64,000 nt of DNA from Smallanthus sonchifolius (Eukaryota; Streptophyta; Magnoliopsida; Asterales; Asteraceae). Under the pieces are notes generated by a model. That model made no database searches. It was given only the letters and a program-made list of their open reading frames with translations, and was not told where the DNA came from. The stretch is from NCBI GenBank assembly GCA_023525975.1, contig CM042046.1, positions 54,566,873 to 54,630,872 of the forward strand. Direction: 5' to 3'. Shown here piece by piece: positions 1-10,684 of the stretch; within the stretch, counting starts at the first letter, position 1; the number at the start of each line of letters is the position of its first letter. Position numbers and translations under genes: made by a program.

Positions 1-163
1 CCAAAAACTACTTATTAAAGGTAAAAAAATAATAAAAAATCATAACTAAAAAAATAAATCAAAAATTAAAAAAGTGCTTCAGTGACCTTGTTTTCATCGT
101 CGTCCTTGTTAAAAAAGCTCAAAAAAATAGTGGGTTTAGCTTTTGAGTATAGTTTAGTTTCTC

Positions 164-282
164 GTTAGGTTTTTGGAGGGATGAGGTGGGGGGTTTAGGT
201 TTTTTGGGGGTTGATGGGGTAGAGGGTTTAGGTTTTTGGGGGGTGGGTGGGGTGGAGAGTTTAGGTTTTTGGGGGTGGATTA
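164..282. repeat. G-rich tandem repeat, about 33-bp unit
   Basis: About 3.5 units, each opening with GTTTAGGTTTTTGGGGG followed by a variable G-rich tail (units near 164, 193, 226 and 259). The strand is strongly G-biased, so quadruplex formation is possible. It lies just outside the foldback element. The first 160 bases of the window are AT-rich and show nothing recognisable. Confidence 0.7.
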
Positions 283-823
283 CACATATGCAGTACCTTT
301 AATAAGAAGTTTTTTGGTTTTCTTATGAAAATGAGTTTTCTCATGAACTAAACCCTTGTATGATTTGTATATAATTGTATGTATAATATGTTAATTTTTT
401 TTATTATTTGAGTGCGCTTTTTTTCTCGAGCTCACGCTTTTTTTGCGTCTAGGAAAACTAATTATACGGTATAATACTTACGTTATTCAAATTTTAGAAT
501 TATATAATAGTTTTTTTAGTTTATTTGAAGAATAATAATATTCTTCAATACGTAATATGTTAATTTTTTATTATTTGAGTGTGCTTTTTTTTCTCGAACT
601 CACGCTTTTTTTGCGTCTTGCGCCTAGGCCCTAGGCGATGCCTATGCGCCTTGAGTGCGTTTTGCGCCTTTGATAACTATGTGTTAATGATCTTTATTGT
701 GTGTCTGAAAGTCATCTTTACAAGTAGAGTGAGAGAAAAGTCATATATCAATACAACCTATATGAAAAGCATGGATACATTTAGCCTACGGTCTAAGGTT
801 ATCATCACCCTCGAATTCGCAAT

Positions 824-2047
824 TCACAGAACATACCCAACAAGTTTCATAGCTGGAAAGTATGTTGGTAGCTCATTTGAAGTGGCATGTGTCGTGAAGA
901 GGCATGTGTCGTGAAGATGTTGGTAGCTCATTTGAAGTGGGAGTGGGACCGTGAGTTGAAGATCTTTCATCCATAGCTGAACTCTGAGTTGGAGATCTTT
1001 CATCCATGACTGAAGTTGAAACATGGTATTCTTTTTGTACAAAACATAAGTTGAAGAAAAATAAAAAACAAGACACAAATAAAATAATATGTAGTAGGTT
1101 ATTGAAAAAAAGCTTAACTTTTCAATTCAGTTTTCAAATAAATATTACCATCTTTGTTTGTCTCTTTTTCATATGAATTTGTCTCCATTTCTCCCAGGCT
1201 AGGGGGAGTGGGGGGGTTAGATTGTTCTGAAACACGCCCTCATCTTCAAGAGGAAGTGATTGTTCAAAAAGCTGAACAATCACTTCTTGTTTATCAGCCT
1301 CTTCAAATAGCAACAAAAAACAGTATGTTAGTATAAAGACAAAATATTAACAAAAAAAACACGTTAGCAGCTACACCACATTCGCCAGTTGGTAGCATGG
1401 TATTCTTATTGTACAAAACGAAACAAGTCACACAAATAAAATAGTTATAAGAACTACTTACTCATTATGAACTTTGTCCTATCATCTCATAGGGCTTTCG
1501 CTTTACAAAACTCATCATTCCACCTCTACCTCTTTCAGGCTTGCTCATACGTTTATCTTTCCTGCGTCGCAAAGGTAGCAATCCCCTATTTATCGACGTC
1601 CAGAATTTGATCGCCTCTTCCATCGGAACATCGAATCGCTCTGGATTTATATAGGGGAAGTTTCGTCCCTCGATACCAAAATTCAACACTAGAACGATCG
1701 CTGCAGATATCAAAATTTGCTGACTCATGCGTTCGAGGAAATTAATCAGGCCTTGAGTTTCATAGTTATGGAGGTTAACCTGTTATCAAACACAAAAAAT
1801 GTATCAGACAAGAGACAAAACCCCATGAAAATATAAAAACACTAACAAACTTACATATTCACGTCTCATATTTTTGAAAAACTCGACATACTGTTTTTTT
1901 GTGTGTCCCTTGCTTATATCTTGTGAGCGCTTATACGATTGTTTCGTCCATTGTTTCATAAGAGGGAATTCGGTTGCACGAAAATTCTCCGCACACATTA
2001 TAGTCGCAAAGCAAGGAACCATTTCGCAGATAAAAAATTGCATATTA
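824..2047 (-). pseudogene. Left-arm copy of a spliced-gene-like segment
   Basis: Mirror of the segment at 3062-4338. Recognisable blocks are one ending at the donor complement CTTACATATTC (1851-1861), one at about 1465-1780 carrying NFGIEGRNFPYINPERFDVP, and one near 1250-1310 with LFEQSLPLEDEG. Relative to the right arm it has substitutions and local loss of frame, including a lost acidic stretch and a changed end. It reads outward from the centre of the foldback, head to head with the other copy. I do not recognise the protein family. It may be a captured host gene or the degenerate gene of the element itself. Confidence 0.5.
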
Positions 2048-2218
2048 AAAAAATAAATAAAATGGCTCATGTAACTAAAGAAATAATACACCATGCATTA
2101 CAATGAAAGGAAGAAAGGGCCAAGGCAGTTGAGACTGGCATATGAGTAGATACGTGCGAATGGAATAATGGAATCCAGCTAACATGGCTGCCCCCATGCA
2201 AATTTTTTAATATTTTAG

Positions 2219-3001
2219 GTGTCCTTTATCAGTGGGATGTACATGTGTGAAACAGAGCTGGAGTTGCTTGGAGAAATCACAGCTCCAATAGCCTGGAAGC
2301 AAAAAAGCTTCAAATTTTATTCAGAGGTTAGTTCATCTTTTTTAAGTGTATTAGGTAAACTTAATGCCAATGTTCCCTTACTTACGGCCTTGAGATTACT
2401 AACAACATATTCAGTTACGAAATTCTTTAACACTTTGATTATGTTTTCGTCGGTTTATACACCGGTTACCACATGTCCAACAATGTTCAATTCAGTAATG
2501 AACAAAATGTCTAGCAACCCATAATGGATCTTGACATCCTCGTTGAAGTTAAAAGAAAAGTCTTCAAACTTCAAAAATGGGTTGCTGGACATTTTGTTCA
2601 TTACTGGATTGAACATTGATGGACATGCGGCAACCGGTGTAGAAACTGACGAAAACATAATCGAAGTGTTAAAGAATTTCGTACATGAATCTGTTGTTAA
2701 TCATCTCAAGGCCGCAGGCAAGGGAACATTGGCATTGAGTTCACTTAATACACTAAAAAAATATGAACTAACCTCTGAAGAAAGTTTGAAGCTTTTTTGC
2801 TTCCAGACTATTAGAGCTGTGATTTCTCCAAACAACTCCAGCTATGTTTCACACATGTACATCCCACTGTTAAAAGACACCGAAAATATCAAAAACTTTG
2901 CATGGGGGCAACCATGTTGGTTGGATTCCATGATTTCATTCGCATGTATCCACTCTTATTCCATTCTCAACTCCCTAGGCCCTTTCTTCCTTTCATTGTA
3001 A
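2219..3001. other. Central coding-like block spanning the hairpin centre
   Basis: Open reading in the right arm (2577-3001, plus) contains GLNIDGHAATGVETDENIIE and then SYVSHMYIPLLKDTENI. The left arm carries the reverse complement (2219-2522). The 54 bases between the arms (2523-2576) have no counterpart and would be the loop of a folded transcript. No known domain was recognised. The reading may be an exon of the same captured gene as the outer blocks, since it precedes them in the same outward direction. Confidence 0.45.
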
Positions 3002-3061
3002 TGCATGTTGTATTATTTCCTTAGTTACACGAGCCATTTTATTTATTTTTTTAATATGCAG

Positions 3062-4338
3062 TTTTTTCTCTACGAAATGGTTCCTGGCTTTGCAACTCTG
3101 ATGGGTGCGAAGAATTTCCGTGCAACCGAATTCCCTCTTATGAAACAATGGTCGAAACAATTGTATAAGAGCTCACAAGATACAAGCAAAGGACACACAA
3201 AAGAACAGTATGTCGAGTTTTTCAAAAATCTGAGAAGTGAATATGTAAGTTTCTTAGTGTTTTGATATTTTCATGGGGTTTTTGTCTCTTGTCTGATACA
3301 TTTTTTGTGTTTGATAACAGGTTAACCTCCATAACTATGAAACTCAAGGCCTAATTAATGTCCCCGAACGCGTGAGACAACAATTTCCGATAGTTGCAGC
3401 GACTGTTCCAGTGTTGAATTTTGGTATCAAGGGACGAAACTTCCCCTGTATAAATCCAGAGCGATTCGATGTTCCCATGGAAGAGGCGATCGAATTCTGG
3501 ACGTCGATAAAAAGGGGATTGCCACCTTTGCTACGCAGGAAAGATAGGCATTGGAGCAAGCCTGAAGGAGTTAGGAGGTGGAATGATGAGTTTTCTAAAG
3601 CGAAAGCACTATGTGATGATAGGACAAAGTTCATAATGAGTAAGTAATTCTTATGACTATTTTATTTGTGTGGTTTGTTTCGTTTTGTACAACAAGAACA
3701 CCATGCTGCCAACTTGCGAAGGTGGTGCAGCTGCTAACATGTTTTTTGATAACATTTTGTCTTTATACTAACATGTTGTTTTTTATTGCTATTTGAAGAG
3801 ACTGATAAACAAGAAAAAGTGACTGTTCAGCTTTTTGAACAATCACTTCCTCTTGAAGATGAGGGTGTGTTTTAGAACAATCTATACCCCCACTCCCCTT
3901 AGCCAGGGAGAAAAGGAGACAAATGCAAATGAAACAGAGACAAACGAAGATGGTAATATTCAATTGAAAGCTTAATTGAAAAGTTAACCTTTTTTTCAAT
4001 AACCTACTACATATAATTTTATTTGTGTGTCTTGTTTTTTATTCTTTAACTTATGTTTTGTACAAGAAGTATACCATGTTTCAACTTCAGCCATGAATGA
4101 AAGATCTCCAACTCAGAGTTCAGGTATGGGTGAAAGATCTTCAACTCAAAGTTCTCCAACTCACGATCCTCCTCGCACTTCAAATGAGCTACCAACAACT
4201 TCACGACACATACAATCAACAGAGAGATGGGTCAACTTTTTTTCTCCAGGACCTTCCACCATAACAAGAGATGGACGTTCTTTGATTGAGGAGCTAATTA
4301 AAAACGAAAAACCAATAACCTATACTTTCCAGTTATGA
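3062..4338 (+). pseudogene. Right-arm copy of a spliced-gene-like segment, unknown family
   Basis: Exon-like blocks with plausible splice signals. Block 3062-3244 follows a T-rich tract ending ATATGCAG, is 61 codons long and ends at GAATAT|GTAAGT. Block 3321-3639 follows GATAACAG, contains NFGIKGRNFPCINPERFDVP and ends at a second GTAAGT. Another block from about 3799 carries LFEQSLPLEDEGVF. The last, about 4066-4338, is rich in Ser/Thr/Pro with repeated SPTQSS-type motifs and ends in a TGA. The same splice positions are kept in the left arm. I recognise no family. The intron-exon pattern suggests gene capture at the DNA level rather than a processed copy, but this is inference. Confidence 0.5.
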
Positions 4339-4823
4339 AACTCGTTGGGTATGTTCTGTGAATTGCGAATTCGAGGGTGATTATACTCTTACACTGTAGC
4401 ATAAATGTATCCATGCTTTTCATATGGATTGTATTGATACATGGTTTTTCTCTCACTATACTTGTAAATATGAATTTTCAGACACACAATGAAGATCATT
4501 AACACATAGTTATCAAAGGCGTGAAGCACACTCAAGGTGCATAGGCCTCGCCTAGGGCCTAGGCGCAAAAAAATGTGTGGGCCCGAAAAAAAACGCACTC
4601 AAATAATAAAAAATAAACATAGTTTATGTATTTAAGAATATTATTACTCTTCAAATAAGTAAAAAAAAGCTATTATATAATTTCAAAATTTGAGAATAAC
4701 ATAAGTATTATACAGTATAAATGGTTTTCCTCTCTTCTCATTAACAATATCAACTACATATTCTCGACTGATATAGATAATCTTTGTAGGATATACATAA
4801 TAAATCAATTGTTATACAAATCT

Positions 4824-4828
4824 ACAAC
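4824..4828. other. Target-site duplication ACAAC (left) of the family A array
   Basis: ACAAC here is followed by TGTC (4829-4832), which equals the first four bases of the family A LTR end (TGTCACACCC). The same ACAAC follows the far LTR end at 31849-31853. This pairing defines the outer limits of the whole 27 kb nest. A caveat is that the host sequence after the right copy also begins TGTC, so a 9-bp match is an alternative reading. Confidence 0.6.
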
Positions 4829-5062
4829 TGTCTTCATGCACGATGTAGGTAGATGAGTCTCATCTTTTAAATTCGTTAGTGCTTATATGGACGGTTAATG
4901 GCGAAATGATTTTCTTTCTTGAAGTTGGCTAGCAAGTCCAAGTTTATAGTGATAACCGAAGTAGGTGTAAATATTTTCGATAATGACAAAAATAACATAA
5001 AGGATTTCAATACATAATTCATTCTAGGCTAGATCCCTATTCGACTCCATCTTGCATTAGCT

Positions 5063-6274
5063 TCAATTGGTTTCATTTTCTGTCTCGGCATTGTCTTGAG
5101 TTTCATTAGTGTTTATGTTGAAGGCACACCTACGAGCCCCACCTTGGTTTGTATTGGCTATCCTTGGGCATTGGTTTTTGAAGTGATTTGGATTACCACA
5201 TTCTTAACAAGCACGCCCATTAGTAATGGCTGGAACAACTTGATTGGCAACTTGTTGATTGGCTCGGTTTCCTTGGTGGGTTTGACTAACAGGTGGTTTG
5301 GATTGGCAAGTGTTTGCTACATGACCATACCTTCCACAATTGGCACATAGACGGCATGGCATGTTTAGGAAGTGGTGATAGTTGCACGTGTTGCACAGAG
5401 GGTTGTTGCCCGCATATGGTTTCTTATTCTGGTTTTGGGCTAGGGGAGCTACTTGGTTGATTGGTACAGCAGGGGTAATGACAGCAAAGTTACGTTTCTT
5501 ATTGAAGTGAGGAGCTTTGGGTTTGTCTTCCTTAGAGGGTTCAGAAAAGGCTGTTGGGTCAGTGACTTTCTTTGCGCCTTTCCTTGTTAGTGTACCCGCC
5601 TTCACATGGTTATCGGTTAATGTGGCAGCTAAGCGGATAGCGTCTTCAAGAGTAGCCGGATTTCTTCCTAGGACTGTATCTTGGATTTTCATGGGTAGAC
5701 CACCGATGTACTTCTCAATACCCCGAGTCAGTGGAGTGACCATGTGGGGTACTAGAAGGCTTAACTCATGGAAACGAGTTGTGTAGGCTAAGCTTTCACC
5801 ACTGTCTTGGGTAAGATCCCAAAACTCAGCCTCCAACTTCTTAATTTCATTACGAGGACAGAATTCCTCGGTCATGAGTCTCTTAACTTAATTCCATGGC
5901 AAGGCCATGGTCACATCCACACCCCAGTTCCTCTTCTCACCATTCCACCAAGTGAGCGCCCGTTTCTGAAAGATGTTGGTGGTATAGCGAACTCGGAGAT
6001 GGTCAGGGCAATTACTGTTGATAAAGGTGCTTTCAATGCTTTCAAACCATTGAAGGAGGCCCGTAGCCCCTTCGGTACCATAGAACTTGACGGGGTTGCA
6101 TGAGTTAAAGTGTTTGAAAGTGCATGGGGGTGGGTTGGCACCTCCACTACCACCATTATTAGCACTGCTATTAGTGCCACCATTGTTGTTATTGGCCTGA
6201 GTGAGTTGGTTCACAAGTTGAGTGAGAAGGGCAGCAAGGTCATTGTTGTTGTTGTTGGCGCGACGGGGAGGCAT
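5063..6274 (-). pseudogene. gag: Family A gag copy 1 (two nonsense codons)
   Basis: Capsid/nucleocapsid protein of a gypsy-type element. It starts MPPRRANNNNNDLAALLTQL at 6274, a start chosen because it matches typical plant gypsy Gag openings. The capsid region has TGLLQWFESIESTF, then a zinc knuckle CANCGRYGHVANTC. A second knuckle (C-x2-C-x4-H-x4-C) follows near 5168-5209. Two in-frame TAA codons interrupt it: one after ALPWN (5888-5890) and one in the second knuckle (5204-5206), where the expected aromatic residue is replaced. Reading ends near 5063. The protease that normally follows is absent, so the element could not supply its own polymerase. Both nonsense codons are shared with copy 2. 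Confidence 0.85.
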
Positions 6275-6912
6275 GCTATAGGTTTTAACAAAACAGGAGG
6301 AAGGATATAAGAGATTATGAGGGTTTCTTGGATATAAAACAAAGGATAATTTAAAACATAAGTATTCATAGTTTGGATTGCACTCAAACGGGGATAGTAC
6401 CATTTGAATGCTATGATATATTAAGGTTAATAAACTTATACAACTTTCAAGGAAACATGCTTTAGCCTATAAGTAAACACTCATCCCGGGAATTCCCAAG
6501 AAAGCATACGGATCCCTCGGTTGATTGGGATTTATATGAAATGCTTTCCTAGATAGAAAACCCAGAATACAGGTGTCACCCTTCCAGATTGCATGTGTCC
6601 TTTACTAGTTAACAAGGTTAAAAACCCTAACGGGGTGTAAAAAGAACTTTAAAAGACTTATGACATTCCATATGCTATGATGGTAATGACGTAGAAGAAA
6701 GATTAAGACTTAGGATAAGAGTAAAGATATATTTTTTTATATTACTATTTAGGTGAGACCCAATAAGTCATGAGATCTAACAGGTAAGTAATTAACACAT
6801 AATATATTAGTCATGTAGTATATCATAGACTCATAGAGCATGGTATAAATGGGTGTCCTAAGGTTATAGTCTAGGTCAAAAGTGTCTAATAACCTAATTC
6901 GCTATAACCAAT

Positions 6913-6924
6913 GCTCTGATACCA
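6913..6924 (-). promoter_or_regulatory. Primer-binding site of family A unit 1
   Basis: The minus strand reads TGGTATCAGAGC, the complement of the 3' end of initiator methionine tRNA. It lies a few bases inside the LTR-b end, as expected for minus-strand DNA priming. The roughly 640 bases between it and gag are untranslated leader. Confidence 0.85.
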
Positions 6925-6927
6925 ATC

Positions 6928-9756
6928 TGTCACACCCCAACCGACGACGGAAACGTCAGGGCAGGACATGTAGACTGCTCATAAGCTCATGGTTTGCTAA
7001 AGTTGTAATAATTAAACAATATGTTTCATTTCATAACTCAAGTAATCAATTACATCATTTTCAAGAATACATAAATTTCCATATTAAAATTTTAGACTAG
7101 GTCCTCAACCCTAAGTGAAGTAGCTTGAATCTTAACTCAACCATATGTACCTGAAACATGATAAAATGAGAGGGTCAACTATAAATAGTTGGTGAGCATA
7201 CATAGGTTTTGACACCACGAGTAAAGTTTAAATGTTTTGTGTACAATTCATATGATGCATGGTTTATAAAGCATTTATGGAGAATCTAAGTTAAGCTAGT
7301 TGCACAAATGAAACTTTGTAATTGAAGGGCATAACAACACATGTTATCCTAATGTAGGGCATAACAACACATGTTATCCTAATGTAGGGCATAACAACAC
7401 ATGTTATCCTAATGTAGGGCATAACAACACATGTTAGCCTGAAGTAATGTATTGGTGTTTGCACGTGTATATCATGTAAATGTAGCCTTAACAATTAGCA
7501 TTCAAGCATAAAGCACAAATAAACACATATAATCATATTGTAGAATTGTACGTGTGTAATTGCAAATAGTGTTTGAATGTAATCATGTTTCACCCCAAAA
7601 AGTGAAAAATATAAAAAGGGGCTATGTAAACTCACCTTGATATTCGTGATGGTAAAGTTCTTGATCAAAAGAATTTGGATAGCCTTGACCGTCTAAGGAT
7701 GCCCTAAAATGTTGAATTGAATCATGAGGTGTTACTACTAACTAATCGTATAGTACGGGTTTGAAAACCGAGTGTTCGTGAGGGAAGAATCCCATGGATG
7801 GTATGTGAAATCATGGAAACCTAATGATGTTAAGAAAACAATTTAAAATAGTAGCTAAGGGTTCACATTCGTTGGAAAAATCGTTTTAAGGAATCACTCG
7901 AAGATTTCGTCAAAAGATCACACAAGATAAATATTAACAGCCTTGCGTACTGACTTCGTGCGGCGCTTTTGATGATCGAAACGGACGAGTTAGGTTACAA
8001 ACCTTATATGGTTGGAAAGTATACTCAAAGTAGCAGGTTTTAGGCTCAATAAACACCTTCATTAGTTTAGGAATGAAAAAGTTATGAAGGCGTGAAGTTA
8101 GGACAATGCTGCTGGAATTTGGGGTTTTGAAACAAAAACGGCTTTGTGAGCGGATTAAACCATGAAATTTCGTGATTCCAAAAATATGGATTTGTTAAAT
8201 ACATCATGATTATGAATTCTGGAAGTTGTCTTAGCAAAAATCCTATTTTTTGGTATGTTTAATCATTGAAAAATAAGGACACAAGAATAGACTCAGATTT
8301 CCAGCTTTCGTGCATGATTTTTAGGGATGTAAAAAGGTAACCAAATGGGTGTGTTAGGTCGAATCCTCTTATGGACATCAATTATTATGTTTATAGAGAG
8401 TTTTCATCAAAAATAACCCAGATGTTGTTTTTTATAAAAATCGACCAAAAGGAGGATTTGCATTCGAAAGTCAGAATCTTAAACATTCTGACGTTTGGGC
8501 CTTGTGAGGGCTGTTTGCAAACTCAAATCCACGAATTGGCCTAGTTATCAGAAGAATGTTTGTAGATAAAATCAATATGAAACTCCCAGAAGAAGAATCA
8601 TGTAAAAACAAGGTTGTATTCTCAGGTTATGACTTTTTTCGTGAGACCCAAATAATCTGCCAGAAACTCAGATTATGGTTTTGAAGGTTTTAATGAATTC
8701 TAAACCGTTTGATGTCATATGAGGGTAAGGTAAATGATTGTAGGCAATAAATACCACATATTAGTGATTTGTTTTCATTGCCTACCCCTGTTCTTAGTCG
8801 ATTACGAGATGAACATTCAAACCAAGCGGGTTCTCGAAATGAAGAATCACTTCAAGGTTGATGTTCGTGCTACATAATCAAAGCGTTCAAGCGGTTTCCA
8901 AGAATAAGCACTTCGAGAACACATTAGGGGGACTAAGTACCAGAGTTTTAGGGCTAGGACTTGAAGAAAATCGTGATGGTGGTGTGTGTTTGCTACTCTA
9001 CAAGATCAAAGAAAGAAAACAATAAGAAAAGAGGAATAACTCCTTACTTGATTGTAGATGAGAGCAAGAGGAGTGGTGTGAGTGAAAGGGAGAGGGGATG
9101 GGGGTATTTATAGGTGTCTTATGGAGTAGGGAACAAGTTAGGATTAGGGTTAGAGGGTGTGTTGGTGGCTGAATGAAAAAGAAAAGAAAGATTGTTGCTA
9201 TTGTTTACGATTGGAAGGTAGGAGCAAAAAAGGAAAGTGGGGTTGGCCTTTAACTCGGTTTTGACACTTGTGTACAGCTGGTGGTCAACTAAAACAGTCC
9301 TAGGGAGGTTCTAGAATGGTTCAAAATCGAAAATAAGTCATGGCTAAGGTCTTGGATAAGTATTTTGCAACATAATACTTGAAATGCGACGTAAAAAGTG
9401 ACATTTTGTAACTTAGGATAAAAGAGACTTATGAAGATAAGATCATAGACAATAAAACTTTGTTAGATAATTATTTATGCTAGCTAAGATATATAGTAGG
9501 GCATCCCGGTCTATTGGTTTTAAAATTTGATCCACCAGATACGAAAATTTCACGTAAAATGACATTGTAAGCAAACCGTTGCACATAAAATGATAACTTG
9601 TGATATTGGGCATATAAGAAGCATATTATGAATACATGTGGTCATAATGATATAAGATATACTTGGCCAACAAAATGATTGCTAAGGTGCTCGTTTTATT
9701 GATACTTTATGAAATCCAACGGTACAAGTACAAGGTGAAAAATTGGAAATGTTACA
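6928..9756 (-). repeat. LTR-b of family A (2829 bp)
   Basis: On the plus strand it begins TGTCACACCCC and ends GGAAATGTTACA, that is TGTAACATTTCC...GGGGTGTGACA in element orientation. It has a primer-binding site on its left and a polypurine-like stretch on its right, which marks it as the shared middle LTR of a tandem. The part 7793-9756 is repeated at 29887-31848 with roughly 40 differences by eye (about 2%). It contains the 30-bp minisatellite described separately and no convincing ORF. Confidence 0.85.
7327..7446. repeat. 30-bp minisatellite inside LTR-b, 4 units
   Basis: Units GGGCATAACAACACATGTTA plus ten more bases start at 7327, 7357, 7387 and 7417. The first three are identical and the last has drifted. 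This part of the LTR is missing from LTR-c, so its copy number there cannot be compared. Confidence 0.95.
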
Positions 9757-10335
9757 GTCTCCCCAGTTGAGGGGATTTCGTCCCGAAATTCAACTGGTAG
9801 AGGCTTCTGTAATAGGAAAGAGAATTGAGGAGAAAACTGTCGAAGAATATTTTAAACTCCAGAGATGGAATGCATCACTTGAAATGATGATCAATACTTG
9901 TTTAGAATATAGTCTAATATGTTCAAGAAATGTCAGTGGATAAGAGATTTCATAAACATTGAACCCGTCAAACAACATAAAACTTTACGTGATACGAATA
10001 ACGCCACTTCTTATAATATGACAGGAACACTTATATATAGGAAGTACGAGCGGCGTATCCACCATGCCCTTGTCATATCACATTAGTTTCGTTATTATAC
10101 GTCATGATAGGTTTTATGTCATAACACATGACATAATTTGCTATGTTTTCCATGCGCTGATTTTTATAATTACGTGTGCACCCGTAATTATCCAAATCGC
10201 CGCATGGTCCGTATAGTTCATCCCGTTGTGTGTGTGGGTCCAGGGGGTAACACAAAATCACTTAACTCGTAACTATTGTTTTCACGTATGTGTTGCTAAC
10301 AAATAACTATGTTCATAGATAGTAGAGTCAATCAG
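9757..10335 (-). other. Family A 3' non-coding region with polypurine tract
   Basis: The first bases next to LTR-b read, on the minus strand, TTTCGGGACGAAATCCCC and then CTCAACTGGGGAGAC. This is the typical end of a gypsy internal region (GGGACGAAAT box plus purine tract). The rest is non-coding in all frames, and it resumes after B1 at 19229. No integrase or chromodomain remnant was seen. Confidence 0.65.
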
Positions 10336-10387
10336 GTACTTGTAACACCCAAAATAAAAAGAAAAGAAAAATTCAAAATTTCACTCC

Positions 10388-10660
10388 CTCGCGGTACGCG
10401 AGGGAGATTTTGACAAAACCTCGCGGTACGCGAGGGGACTGCTTATACGCCAGATTTACACCTTCTCGCGGTACGCGAGAAGATTCCCAACCAAGCCTCG
10501 CGGTACGCGAGGGAATAGTACACGCGTCAGGGCCAGAAAACACGTGTCATTCACCCTTGCCACCAGCCGCCACGTGTCATGCTGACTCAGCACCGTTCGT
10601 GACACCTCATCCTCTCGCGGTACGCGAGGGATTTCCTTGGCCGGCCTCGCGGTACGCGAG
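10388..10660 (+). promoter_or_regulatory. Six U3 dyads CTCGCG-GTA-CGCGAG
   Basis: Six copies of a 15-bp inverted repeat with 3-base spacer: 10388-10402, 10420-10434, 10465-10479, 10497-10511, 10614-10628 and 10646-10660. Flanking bases extend the symmetry differently in different copies: copy 1 is widened by CTCC/GGAG and copy 3 by CTT/AAG, while copy 5 has a T opposite G. The motif is conserved in all family B LTRs here. The role is unknown; array, spacing and symmetry suggest a protein-binding site or an RNA/DNA hairpin. Confidence 0.85.
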
Positions 10661-10684
10661 GGACTGGAAAATCAGCCTATAAAA
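10541..10684 (+). promoter_or_regulatory. Family B U3 promoter: G-box pair, TGACTCA dyad, TATA box
   Basis: CACGTGTCAT occurs twice (10541-10550 and 10571-10580), a G-box/ABRE-like site for plant bZIP or bHLH factors. TGCTGACTCAGCA (10580-10592) is a symmetric bZIP-type site. TATAAAA lies at 10678-10684, so transcription should start about 30 bases downstream, near 10710. Stress or ABA response is an inference from motif identity only. Confidence 0.6.

Larger units (their letters stand above)
450..4722. mobile_element. Large foldback (inverted-repeat) element, ~2.1 kb arms
   Basis: The left arm (about 450-2522) and right arm (about 2577-4722) are imperfect reverse complements of each other along their whole length, separated by a 54-bp unique spacer (2523-2576). 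The outer ends match (left AGGAAAACTAATTATACGG, right its diverged complement). Inside them both arms carry the GCGCCTAGG-rich segment, then exon-like blocks in mirror order, then a central coding-like block that abuts the spacer. A 60-bp block (390-449) is repeated at 559-619 in the left arm only. I see no transposase. Arm divergence is visible in every line, so it is not a recent palindrome or a trivial assembly fold. The family (MULE-like, foldback or other) is not determined, and no convincing target duplication was found. Confidence 0.75.

Noticed and set aside
5517..6103. Plus-strand open frames opposite family A gag (also at 20290-20876)
   Set aside because: Antisense shadows of the gag pseudogene with no independent motif.
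7327..7446. CRISPR-like array
   Set aside because: Units are contiguous without unique spacers and the window is plant nuclear DNA.
7291..7494. Repetitive 67-codon minus-strand frame (RITCVVMPYI pattern)
   Set aside because: By-product of the 30-bp minisatellite in LTR-b.
10410..10682. 90-codon frame in the family B U3 (also 17716-17988 and in B2)
   Set aside because: Runs through the dyad array upstream of the TATA box, so it would not be in the element's transcript start region; better explained by GC-rich repeats.
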